From Corynebacterium pseudotuberculosis (GTDB taxonomy: Bacteria; Actinomycetota; Actinomycetes; Mycobacteriales; Mycobacteriaceae): 64,000 nt of DNA. The notes under the pieces were generated by a model. It was not told the origin of the DNA, made no database searches, and saw only the letters and a program-made list of their open reading frames with translations. Below are positions 9,901 to 16,704 of this stretch, in pieces (within the stretch, counting starts at the first letter, position 1; the number at the start of each line of letters is the position of its first letter). The stretch lies in contig NZ_CP021251.1 in NCBI RefSeq assembly GCF_002155265.1, positions 2,170,001 to 2,234,000 of the forward strand. The letters run 5' to 3'. Made by a program: the position numbers and the translations under genes.

Positions 9901-11967
9901 CGTGTGCCCCGGCGCGGGAATCACCAGCACCTGGTCTCGAGTAATCTCTTCGATCCTCCAGCTAGAGGCACCAAGCGTAAACACGTCGCCTACGCGTGAC
10001 TCATATACCATCTCCTCGTCGAGTTCCCCCACTCGCCTGGGGACCGAGCCTGTACCCGTCTGAACTGCTAAAAAGACACCAAACATGCCGCGATCGGGAA
10101 TAGTTCCGCCGCTTGTTACTGCTACCCGCTGGGCTCCAGGTCGAGCAGTCAGCCTGCCGGTGATCCGGTCAAACACCACGCGTGGCCTCAGCTCAGCAAA
10201 ATCTGTCGAGGGATACACCCCACTTGCTAAATCAATGACTGCATCAAATACCGATCGTGATAAATCCCGATAGGGATACGCGCGCACAACAGTGGCATAC
10301 CACTCTTCTACGTCAAGGTCTTCCACGGATACCGCTGCTACGGTTTGCTGCAATAACACATCGAGTGCGTTCCTGGGTACCTTCAATTCCTCGATCGCGC
10401 CTTCATCCATGCGCCCCACAACCACGGCAGTTTGGATTAAGTCAGCACGATGCTTCGGATAAAAGACGCCTTTAGAAAGCGCACCCACCATGTGGCCGGC
10501 ACGCCCCACCCGCTGTAGCCCTGAGGCAACTGAAGGCGGGGACTCCACCTGAACAACGAGTTCTACGGCACCCATATCGATACCAAGTTCAAGGGAACTG
10601 GTGGCTACTACGGCCCGGAGACTCCCCTCTTTGAGCATCCTTTCTGTCTCTGCTCGCTCATCTTTAGAGACGGAACCGTGGTGTGCTCTCGCAATAACCG
10701 TGGGAGCTAATCCTGCCACGTCACTAGCCTTCATCAGCTGCGCGGGTGTTCTGCGTAGCTGCGGGGAGAGCGATTCTGGGTCGTGTTCTTCTGCGTAAAT
10801 CTCATTGAGACGGCTAGTGAGCCGTTCCGCAGTCCTCCTAGAATTCACAAAGATTAACGTAGAGCGATGCGTCATCACGTCGTGATAAACGCGTTCCTCA
10901 ATAAACGGCCATATCGACCCCTGCGTAGGAAGGGCAGATTCTGATAAAAGCTCCGTATCAGGTAGATCAGATAGCACTGATCCGAGGTTGTGTGCGCCGT
11001 TGTACGTAGCTTCCCCGGCGGTGGAATCAGACCGCGTGGTGGTCCCATCGCTCATGTCTGCAACAGGCACCCTAACGCTAAGCTCCCACTGCTTGTCTAT
11101 GCGTGGATTTACAATGTCTACGGGGCGGTCCCCCGCTAAAAAGTGCGCTACGGCGTCGATCGGGCGCGCTGTTGCCGATAACCCCACCCGTTGAATAGTA
11201 CGACCTGCCAGCCGTTCCAGTCGTTCTAATGTTAGGGAAAGATGGGCTCCCCGTTTTGTTCCAGCCACCGCATGAATCTCATCCACGATGACGGTCTCAA
11301 CATTTTTAAGAATCGCTCCCGCTTTAGACGTCAGCATGAGATACGCGGACTCGGGTGTGGTGATCAAAATGTCTGGAGGTTTTCTCACCTGTCTAGCCCG
11401 TTCTGCCGCCGGGGTATCCCCGGAACGGACTGCCACACTGATGTCGGAATATTCCAGTCCTAAACGAGCAGCTACGTGGTTGATGCCCGTCAATGGTGCA
11501 CGAAGATTGTTTTCTACGTCCACACCCAGCGCCTTCAGTGGTGATATATACAGCACCTTGACGCCTTGGTTTGTCTCTTTACCAGCTAAAGGCTTGTTTT
11601 TAGGAGCTGGAAAAGCCACGGTTTGACCACTTGCTACGCTCAAACCATTGATTGCCCACAAGAAAGCGGCGAGTGTTTTACCAGATCCAGTCGGGGCAAC
11701 GATGAGGGTGTTTCCGCCCAATGAAATCTTTTCCCACGCAGCCTTTTGCACAGGTGTAGGTTCTGCAAAAACCTCCGCAAACCATGTTGCTATCTGAGGG
11801 TTAAAACGCGACAGCACCGACGCTTGTTCCGCAGATCCGCCGCGGGCAAAGCCACAGGCGGAGTCCTGATGGGCTGAGCTTGGGCGGGCTGAGCCCGGAT
11901 AAGCGGCGGCATAAGACGTCTGTAGCTGATAAGACCGTGGTTGCTCGTGGTGTTCATCCGACGACAT
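6946..11967 (-). CDS. lhr: Lhr-type ATP-dependent DNA helicase (Lhr-Core plus long C-terminal domain)
   Basis: This 1673-residue superfamily 2 helicase has the size of the large bacterial Lhr enzymes. Walker A APTGSGKT is at 91-98, followed by TPESAYLML, the DEIH box (VDEIHAVAG), SATARP (motif III), SSLELGIDMG (motif V) and QRVGRAGH (motif VI). A DEAD/DEAH-associated Lhr region follows and then about 700 residues of the Lhr C-terminal extension. Lhr is a 3'-5' translocase induced by DNA damage in mycobacteria. The N-terminal 50 residues are low-complexity and the exact start is uncertain. The gene sits with nei and mug, suggesting a DNA-repair neighbourhood. Confidence 0.95.
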   Translation of the reverse strand: MSSDEHHEQPRSYQLQTSYAAAYPGSARPSSAHQDSACGFARGGSAEQASVLSRFNPQIATWFAEVFAEPTPVQKAAWEKISLGGNTLIVAPTGSGKTLAAFLWAINGLSVASGQTVAFPAPKNKPLAGKETNQGVKVLYISPLKALGVDVENNLRAPLTGINHVAARLGLEYSDISVAVRSGDTPAAERARQVRKPPDILITTPESAYLMLTSKAGAILKNVETVIVDEIHAVAGTKRGAHLSLTLERLERLAGRTIQRVGLSATARPIDAVAHFLAGDRPVDIVNPRIDKQWELSVRVPVADMSDGTTTRSDSTAGEATYNGAHNLGSVLSDLPDTELLSESALPTQGSIWPFIEERVYHDVMTHRSTLIFVNSRRTAERLTSRLNEIYAEEHDPESLSPQLRRTPAQLMKASDVAGLAPTVIARAHHGSVSKDERAETERMLKEGSLRAVVATSSLELGIDMGAVELVVQVESPPSVASGLQRVGRAGHMVGALSKGVFYPKHRADLIQTAVVVGRMDEGAIEELKVPRNALDVLLQQTVAAVSVEDLDVEEWYATVVRAYPYRDLSRSVFDAVIDLASGVYPSTDFAELRPRVVFDRITGRLTARPGAQRVAVTSGGTIPDRGMFGVFLAVQTGTGSVPRRVGELDEEMVYESRVGDVFTLGASSWRIEEITRDQVLVIPAPGHTGRLPFWTGDQVGRLAELGKALGEFRRRTLARCQSLEDNAKENHGGDLLELEELGLDAFARQNLVQFLHDQQEATGIVPDEKTLVLERFHDELGDWRIVLHTPYGRGVNAAWALAVGARISERTGIDAQAVASDDGIVLRLPESDEEPGADLFMIDPDDIEALVAEQVGNSALFASRFRECAARALLLPRRDPGKRAPLWQQRQRAAQLLDVARKYPSFPIILETVRECLQDVYDLPALVELLQEIKQRRIRIAEVVTSQPSPFAASILFSYTGAFMYEGDSPLAEKRAAALSLDPALLASLLGTVELRDLLDPEIIAEVHDTMQRKAPHRRAKTTEELVDALRVLGPVPLSDLPAITEPPMNREQVMAQLRGRVMEVRIAGVSHLAQTLDAPLLRDALGIPIPPGVAAQVETITDALEQLVSRWVRVRGPFTLMDVQHSFGLAAGIAHGVVEKLCAQSKLVAGRFRQDSDVQEYVATEVLKIIRARSLAAVREQTQPVSHAAFGRFLPEWQHVASVGETPELAGPDGVFNVVEQLAGVRLPASAWETLVLPQRVRNYSPLDLDELTNNGEVIVVGAGRAGAHDPWVMLLPTDYAAELIPHVDIETLSETQQKIMAVLSRGGGFLFSDIYRETVSEHETSPEQSFVPELGSALWDLFEAGLVSPDGFAPIRARLAAHSGTKTAHRTSRRPNRSRIRMGRTSFAHSHRLAQPPDVIGRWATTAAAEDNATARSVAHGEAWLDRYGVVTRGAVVSEDVVGGFALAYKVLSGFEESGKALRGYLIEGLGAAQFSTSAVIDRLRGLADTPDIAGWPSGASSPRVYVLAAADPANPYGAALPWPEPGPTRAAGAVVVLIDGLLAAHLTRGGRNLTLFSPPTGVEQQEFLGIVLGALAESVLTGKIQPLIVEKINGVAVLRSPELEMLRILGVGITPRGARISGDLSNQGQARRGRSLSSALDSLSSLESEPGSGQHKKPPHRGFRSGGYR

Positions 11968-12147
11968 GCCCCCTATTTAACACCGCATGGGAGAAATACG
12001 ACGGCATTATGGTGTGGTGGTTTGATGTGGTTGTTTCCCAATGGATTTTCTTGTCGCTGTAAACAAAACACAATGAAAAACTCACAAAATCGATACGCTG
12101 ACGGTCTAGTAGTGCGAAACGCCCGTGCTCCATTAAACTTTAGAGTC

Positions 12148-12906
12148 ATGACTGCTCACTTTGACGACGCGACCCTAACCAAGCGACTTGCCCAGGGAAC
12201 GGGCGAAATCCTCAAAGGGGTAAGAAACGTAGGTCTTTTACGCGGGCGTGAACTAGGCGACGCCGGAGATGATCTGGCACAGAACTGGATTGCACGTGTG
12301 CTGGAACAACACCGACCCGATGATGGATTCCTTTCTGAAGAAGCCGCAGATAACCCAGAACGCCTAGGAAAAGATCGTGTCTGGATTATTGATCCGCTTG
12401 ACGGCACCAAAGAGTTTGCCACAGGGCGCCAAGACTGGGCTGTACACATCGCTTTGGTGGAAGACGGAACGCCGACCCACGCCGCAGTTAACCTTCCCGA
12501 CTTGGGGGTTGTGTTCCATACCTCTGAAGTTCGTGCAGTACGCGGCCCTTATGCCAAGAAGATCGCGGTCTCTCACAACCGTCCTCCCGCTGTAGCCAAC
12601 CACGTCGCTGAAAAACTAAGTTTTACTGCTGAGCCTCTCGGTTCTGCCGGAGCGAAAGCCATGCACGTGCTTCTCGGCGACTATGATGCCTACATCCATG
12701 CTGGCGGCCAATATGAGTGGGACTCCGCAGCTCCCGTTGGTGTCAGCCTAGCGGCTGGACTGCACTGCTCGCGTCTCGATGGCTCCCCGCTGACTTATAA
12801 CAACAAAGACACCTATCTTCCGGATCTTCTTGTCTGCCGTCCCGAGCTTGCCGACGATATCCTTTCCATGGTGGCCGCCTTCCGCGAGGAAAACGGCTCG
12901 TACTAA
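12148..12906 (+). CDS. cysQ: Inositol monophosphatase-family phosphatase, CysQ-like 3'(2'),5'-bisphosphate nucleotidase
   Basis: The 252-residue protein has the Mg2+-binding motifs of the IMPase superfamily: EE at 64-65, DPLDGTKEF (82-90) and the distal EWDSAAP. The form DGTKEF is typical of CysQ enzymes, which convert 3'-phosphoadenosine 5'-phosphate to AMP in sulfate assimilation. The start at 12148 is chosen over the longer frame from 11941 because homology begins there. A TAAACT -10-like hexamer (12133-12138) lies 9 bp upstream with no Shine-Dalgarno, which fits a leaderless mRNA. A terminator follows the gene. Confidence 0.88.
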   Translation: MTAHFDDATLTKRLAQGTGEILKGVRNVGLLRGRELGDAGDDLAQNWIARVLEQHRPDDGFLSEEAADNPERLGKDRVWIIDPLDGTKEFATGRQDWAVHIALVEDGTPTHAAVNLPDLGVVFHTSEVRAVRGPYAKKIAVSHNRPPAVANHVAEKLSFTAEPLGSAGAKAMHVLLGDYDAYIHAGGQYEWDSAAPVGVSLAAGLHCSRLDGSPLTYNNKDTYLPDLLVCRPELADDILSMVAAFREENGSY

Positions 12907-12931
12907 TTCTCTTTAGTTCCCGTTTTAGCTC

Positions 12932-12962
12932 CCCACTCGGATTATTTTCGAGTGGGTTTTCC
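12932..12962 (+). terminator. Intrinsic terminator after cysQ
   Basis: An 8-bp GC-rich stem (CCCACTCG at 12932-12939 with CGAGTGGG at 12949-12956) and a 9-nt loop are followed by TTTTCC. Confidence 0.85.
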
Positions 12963-13018
12963 TATGCTTGCTCCTGGGAGGTCCCATAATAACTGTAAGT
13001 GGACTAGGATCAGGCATC

Positions 13019-13816
13019 ATGATCTCCACACCCTACGAGGACCTCCTGCGCAAAATTCTTTCCGAAGGATCTCACAAGGACGACCGCACCGGCACCGGAA
13101 CCACGAGCCTTTTTGCGCAGCAAATGCGCTTTGATTTGAGTGAGTCTTTCCCTCTGATCACTACAAAGAAGGTTTATTGGAGGGGCGTTGTGGGTGAACT
13201 CTTGTGGTTCCTGCAGGGCTCATCAAACATCACATGGTTGCAGGACAATAACATCCATATTTGGGATGAATGGGCATCCGAAGACGGTGAGCTAGGACCG
13301 ATCTATGGCGTGCAGTGGCGCAGCTGGCCTACGCCCCATGGCGCCCACGTCGATCAGATTAGCGGCGCTTTAGACATGCTTAAAAACAATCCAGACTCTC
13401 GTCGCAACATTGTTTCAGCATGGAACGTTGCCGAGTTAGACAATATGGCGCTTCCTCCCTGCCATCTCTTGTTCCAGCTCTACGTTGCAGATGGAAAACT
13501 TAGTTGCCAGCTGTATCAGCGCAGCGCTGACATGTTCCTAGGGGTACCATTCAACATCGCCTCCTACTCAGCGCTCACGCATATGTTTGCTCAGCAGGCA
13601 GGCCTGGAGGTCGGTGAGTTCATCTGGACCGGTGGGGATTGCCATATCTACGATAACCACCGCGAACAAGTGGAAATTCAGCTCTCCCGGGAGCCTCGCC
13701 CCTACCCACAGTTAGAGCTAGCCAAGGCAAAGGACCTATTCTCCTATGACTTTGCAGACTTCCAGGTCATCGGCTATGACCCGCATCCAGCAATTCGCGC
13801 TGAGGTCGCGGTCTAA
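13019..13816 (+). CDS. thyA: Thymidylate synthase
   Basis: The 265-residue protein methylates dUMP to dTMP using methylenetetrahydrofolate. It has DRTGTGT near 22-28, the catalytic Cys148 in [22 protein letters not shown], and the dUMP-contacting HIYDNH. The start ATG at 13019 gives the usual N-terminus; the open frame upstream is not conserved. TAGGAT at 13005-13010 lies 8 bp before the ATG and suggests a leaderless transcript. The stop codon overlaps the folA start, so the two folate-cycle enzymes are coupled. Confidence 0.97.
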   Translation: MISTPYEDLLRKILSEGSHKDDRTGTGTTSLFAQQMRFDLSESFPLITTKKVYWRGVVGELLWFLQGSSNITWLQDNNIHIWDEWASEDGELGPIYGVQWRSWPTPHGAHVDQISGALDMLKNNPDSRRNIVSAWNVAELDNMALPPCHLLFQLYVADGKLSCQLYQRSADMFLGVPFNIASYSALTHMFAQQAGLEVGEFIWTGGDCHIYDNHREQVEIQLSREPRPYPQLELAKAKDLFSYDFADFQVIGYDPHPAIRAEVAV

Positions 13817-14343
13817 TGTTGCGGGCAATTTGGGCACAATCCCGCGACGGGGTCATTGGCAATGGAAGCGATATGCCCTGGCATCTGCCCGAGGATCTCG
13901 CCCACTTTAAAAAGACCACTCTGGGCTGCCCAGTGATCATGGGACGCAAGACGTGGGAATCGCTGCCCCCAACTTTTCGGCCTCTTCCTGGGCGCCAAAA
14001 CTATGTGCTGTCCCGCTCAGCAGCCGGCCCGTGGAGTACCGGTGCTTGCGTGGTGAGCACGTTACCCGATGTAACAGGCGCGTGGATCATGGGAGGCGGA
14101 CAAATTTATGATGCGACGCTACCAAAGGTTAAGGAGGTAGTGCGCACTATCGTGGACGTTGAGCTTCTCGACGTCCTCGGCGAATCCGCGGTTTCCGCTC
14201 CTGCGCTTGGCTCCGAGTTTGAGATCGTATCGGAAACTGAGTGGATGGCGTCGATAAGCGGAAAACTGCACCGAGAATACCAGGACTCGGCCTCCTCACA
14301 ACCACTGCGCTACAAATTCCAAAGTTTGCGACGCACTGCCTAA
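13816..14343 (+). CDS. folA: Dihydrofolate reductase
   Basis: The 175-residue enzyme regenerates tetrahydrofolate after the ThyA reaction. Recognisable features are the N-terminal strand LRAIWAQS with GVIGNGSDMPWHLPEDL (substrate and cofactor loop), IMGRKTWESLP, and WIMGGGQIYDATL in the NADPH-binding part. The ATG overlaps the last base of the thyA stop codon, so translation is coupled. The mycoredoxin gene follows after 18 bp. Confidence 0.96.
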   Translation: MLRAIWAQSRDGVIGNGSDMPWHLPEDLAHFKKTTLGCPVIMGRKTWESLPPTFRPLPGRQNYVLSRSAAGPWSTGACVVSTLPDVTGAWIMGGGQIYDATLPKVKEVVRTIVDVELLDVLGESAVSAPALGSEFEIVSETEWMASISGKLHREYQDSASSQPLRYKFQSLRRTA

Positions 14344-14361
14344 ACCAGCCATGATGGTGGA

Positions 14362-14616
14362 ATGAAAGAACAACACGTAACTGTCTACGCTGCCGACTGG
14401 TGCCCCTTCTGCCAGCGGCTCATCAGTGCCCTTAATCGCACCAATACTCCGTTCGTGCTTGTGGATGTAGAGGCCGATGATCAGGCCTCTGAGTGGGTCA
14501 AATCCGTTAATAACGGCAACCGCATCGTCCCCACCGTCAAGTACTCAGATGGAAGCACCGCGACCAATCCTCCAGCTTCCGATGTTCGTCGCAAGCTAGA
14601 GGAACTCACCGCTTAA
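14362..14616 (+). CDS. mrx1: Mycoredoxin-1 (glutaredoxin-like)
   Basis: The 84-residue thioredoxin-fold protein has an active-site C-P-F-C at residues 14-17, a cis-Pro in the IVPTVKYSDG segment, and a C-terminal NPPASDVRRKL resembling actinobacterial Mrx1. Mycoredoxins reduce mycothiol mixed disulfides in actinobacteria, the role glutaredoxin plays elsewhere. It is the third gene of a thyA-folA-mrx1 unit and converges with cobF, with stops overlapping by 4 bp. Confidence 0.9.
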   Translation: MKEQHVTVYAADWCPFCQRLISALNRTNTPFVLVDVEADDQASEWVKSVNNGNRIVPTVKYSDGSTATNPPASDVRRKLEELTA

Positions 14617-15368
14617 TCCGTCATTTCACGGAGCAGATAGGTATCCATAATCCACCCGTGTTCGGCGCGCAGCGTTTGCTTCAACTCGGCAACCTGCGCG
14701 CCGATCTCTTTGACATATCCTTCCCGAATGATCTGCTGCGGAGTACCCAGGAAGGCTCCCCACCACATGTAGGTGTGCTCAGTGGCAACGTCCATCCATG
14801 CGGAGTTTCCGTCAAGCATGACCACGCAATTACGACGATCCTTTTCCGACGTAGAGGCAAGATTACGTCCCGTGGTTATATGAATGGCCTCACCGATGCG
14901 ATTAAGTAAAATTCCATGCGCCGCAGTGAGAACCTGCACCGCCGTGATCCCCGGGATCACTTCTACAGCGCACTCAAGCCCCTCTAACTCCCTCATATGA
15001 TCGATGATCCGCAGCGTAGAGTCGTAGAGTGAGGGGTCTCCCCATACAAGAAAGGCCACGGTTCCGTCTTCTGAGGAGGCCCCCCGGATCGCTTCTGCAA
15101 GCAGGTTCGCGCGTTCTTTGTGCCAACGCAGCACTTCTGCGTCATAGTCCTTGGGAGCTCTGTCCCGTTCCGGGTCAGTCACTGCCACAATTGGTGTCCC
15201 TGGCGCGTGTGTATCCACGATCCCCTGGCGCAGAGCCAGTAGGTCCGATTTGGTCTCCCCTTTGTCCAGCGCCACCACTGCTTGAGCACGACGCAGCCCC
15301 GAGATTGCTTGTAGGGTCAAGAACTCGGGGCTACCTGCACCTATTCCTATAACAAGTATCGTGCGCAC
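14613..15368 (-). CDS. cobF: Precorrin-6A synthase (deacetylating), CobF
   Basis: The 251-residue protein is a SAM-dependent tetrapyrrole methylase. It starts TILVIGIGAGSPEFLTLQA (methylase motif GxGxG), has the FLVWGDPSLYDST loop and VIPGITAVQVL, and its long form with a C-terminal HTYMWWGAFLG segment matches CobF. CobF methylates C1 of precorrin-5 with loss of acetate in aerobic cobalamin synthesis. No other cob gene occurs in the window, so its role here is uncertain. Confidence 0.88.
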   Translation of the reverse strand: MRTILVIGIGAGSPEFLTLQAISGLRRAQAVVALDKGETKSDLLALRQGIVDTHAPGTPIVAVTDPERDRAPKDYDAEVLRWHKERANLLAEAIRGASSEDGTVAFLVWGDPSLYDSTLRIIDHMRELEGLECAVEVIPGITAVQVLTAAHGILLNRIGEAIHITTGRNLASTSEKDRRNCVVMLDGNSAWMDVATEHTYMWWGAFLGTPQQIIREGYVKEIGAQVAELKQTLRAEHGWIMDTYLLREMTD

Positions 15369-15374
15369 AGTTGT

Positions 15375-15653
15375 TTATTCGTCATCCTCATCATCGTACA
15401 AAGCAGCGCGATCAACCTCTGTGAGAAGAGTGTTCACGTTGGCATAATCTATGGAATTCTGCTGGTGCAGATAGCGATCGCACACTGCAGAAAGCTGCTT
15501 AGCATCAAATTTATTAAGCGTTAAAATCCGGCGGCTGCTTCCGTCCTCTGCGGCCTCATCTAGAGCAAGAACAGCAGTTCCGTTCTCCTCAACCACAGTC
15601 GCGATAACGGGACGACGCTCAACGTCGTGAAAAATAGGGTGTTTGTCAGCCAT
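15375..15653 (-). CDS. Small conserved acidic corynebacterial protein of unknown function
   Basis: A 92-residue product starts at MADKHPIF; the frame opens four codons earlier at 15665 (MEEN). It is acidic, ends in a run of Asp and Glu (YDDEDDE), and contains TLNKFDAKQLSAVCDRYLHQQ, a likely helix. No domain is recognised. The gene ends 7 bp from the start of cobF on the same strand, so the two are probably co-transcribed. Codon use and the tight spacing support a real gene. Confidence 0.7.
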   Translation of the reverse strand: MADKHPIFHDVERRPVIATVVEENGTAVLALDEAAEDGSSRRILTLNKFDAKQLSAVCDRYLHQQNSIDYANVNTLLTEVDRAALYDDEDDE

Positions 15654-15825
15654 GTTTTCCTCCACACTTTGATTCTCTCAACGAGCAACTGTTTCCAGCA
15701 TAGAGGGCAAAGTGCGATTACGGGAAGCTTTTCGCTTCCCCGCACCAGCCAATTCTTAACTTCCCAGTCATGTGCGGTATCCTTTTCCCGGAGGCTCTTA
15801 GCTCATAAGTGAGCGGATGCCTTGC

Positions 15826-15898
15826 GCCCTAGTAGCTCAGTGGATAGAGCACGGCTCTCCTAAAGCCGGTGTCGGAGGTTCGATTCCTCTCTGGGGCA
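15826..15898 (+). tRNA. tRNA-Arg (anticodon CCU)
   Basis: A 73-nt cloverleaf can be folded by eye. The acceptor stem pairs GCCCTAG with CTGGGGC, the D-arm is GCTCAGTGGATAGAGC, the anticodon stem is CGGCT/AGCCG (15852-15856/15864-15868) around loop CTCCTAA with anticodon CCT at 15859-15861, and the T-arm loop is TTCGATT. The discriminator is A and CCA is not encoded. It reads AGG codons. It sits at the left border of the accessory stretch. Confidence 0.97.
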
Positions 15899-15907
15899 CT
15901 TTTCTCT

Positions 15908-15956
15908 CCCCGTTAACTAGCGTTTTTGCAGGTTATCGGGGTTTTTCTTATTTTTC
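15908..15956 (+). terminator. Terminator after tRNA-Arg
   Basis: The stem CCCCGTTAAC/GTTATCGGGG (15908-15917 with 15932-15941) has one mismatch and is followed at once by TTTTT and further T-rich sequence. Confidence 0.85.
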
Positions 15957-16704
15957 CTGTGGTTGTCTCTCGTTTCCTGTGGGTTTGCATGGCTCTCCGT
16001 CAAAGATAAGCCACAAAACCCAGGTCGCCAGCACCGAATTCGGACTACTTTTCTGCAGCCTAAATCATTGTATTTACACACCGCGTAAGCATGGAATGAA
16101 GTCCTCCTAGCCTAAAATCAGCCTCTACTAGTATCAATGTGGACTGTTCTTTGGTGAGGGATACTGAAATGAAAGTCATATGAGCCGGTGAAACTAGATT
16201 CTGGAAATTGAAATCGTCCCGTTGAGCAAGGTGGGTCACAATGGTGGTTATACCCGGCTGTTATTACATGTTTTTCGCGTTGGCCTCAATTTATGTGCTT
16301 GATTGCCGCCTTGCGCATAAGACAAAGAACTATAACTACTGCATCACTATCAGTGCCTAAACCGGCGAATACGAAACTGCAAAGCTTACACTTGACTACA
16401 AGCTCAAGAAACAATAGATAAAAGAGAGGCCAAGGTTGGGGGGCCTCTCGTGTCATTGCATACAGCCTTGCGGCACTCCCCTTCGCAGTACTCACAACAA
16501 AAACACGGCCGCTTTCTCTCCCTCAAGCCTGCTTTTCCATAGACAAAGTCCTCACATCATGCCTCAAAATCCCCTTTTGTCTATGGAAATGCAGGCTGCG
16601 GCGCCCCACCCCGCCCCCCCTTAAATTAAAAACGCTAGAAATCCCCACCCATTTTTTGGGCCGCTGCTCTCTAGCAGTTCTCAAAAACGACAATAAAGCA
16701 ACCA
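15957..16704. other. Gene-poor region with stem-loops between tRNA-Arg and the ABC importer
   Basis: No convincing gene lies here; the short open frames lack start signals and recognisable sequence. Two structured elements stand out: a hairpin at 16425-16450 (GAGAGGCC/GGCCTCTC) and a long imperfect inverted repeat at 16526-16597. A C-rich tract lies at 16606-16620. The rest shows nothing I can name and may be decayed DNA at the edge of an inserted block. Confidence 0.5.
16526..16597. repeat. Long inverted repeat (about 23-bp arms)
   Basis: Left arm 16526-16548 (AGCCTGC, then TTTTCCATAGACAAAG) pairs with right arm 16574-16597 with only one mismatch and a one-base bulge, leaving a 25-nt loop. 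No T-tract adjoins either end, so it is not a simple terminator. It could be a small-RNA stem, a degraded mobile-element end pair, or the 3' end structure of the ABC importer transcript. Confidence 0.6.

Noticed and set aside
11941..12147. 69-codon upstream extension of the cysQ frame
   Set aside because: No homology to the IMPase family and it overlaps the lhr start; the ATG at 12148 gives the normal N-terminus.
15817..16110. 97-codon frame overlapping tRNA-Arg
   Set aside because: It runs through the tRNA and its terminator and has no recognisable sequence.
16081..16110. Isolated DtxR half-site (TTAGGCTAG on the minus strand)
   Set aside because: Only one half of the motif is present and no gene starts nearby.
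16425..16450. Possible 6C-type small RNA (minus strand loop with CCCCCC)
   Set aside because: Only one C-rich loop is present on that strand; 6C RNA needs two, and the other C-tract (16613-16620) is on the opposite strand.
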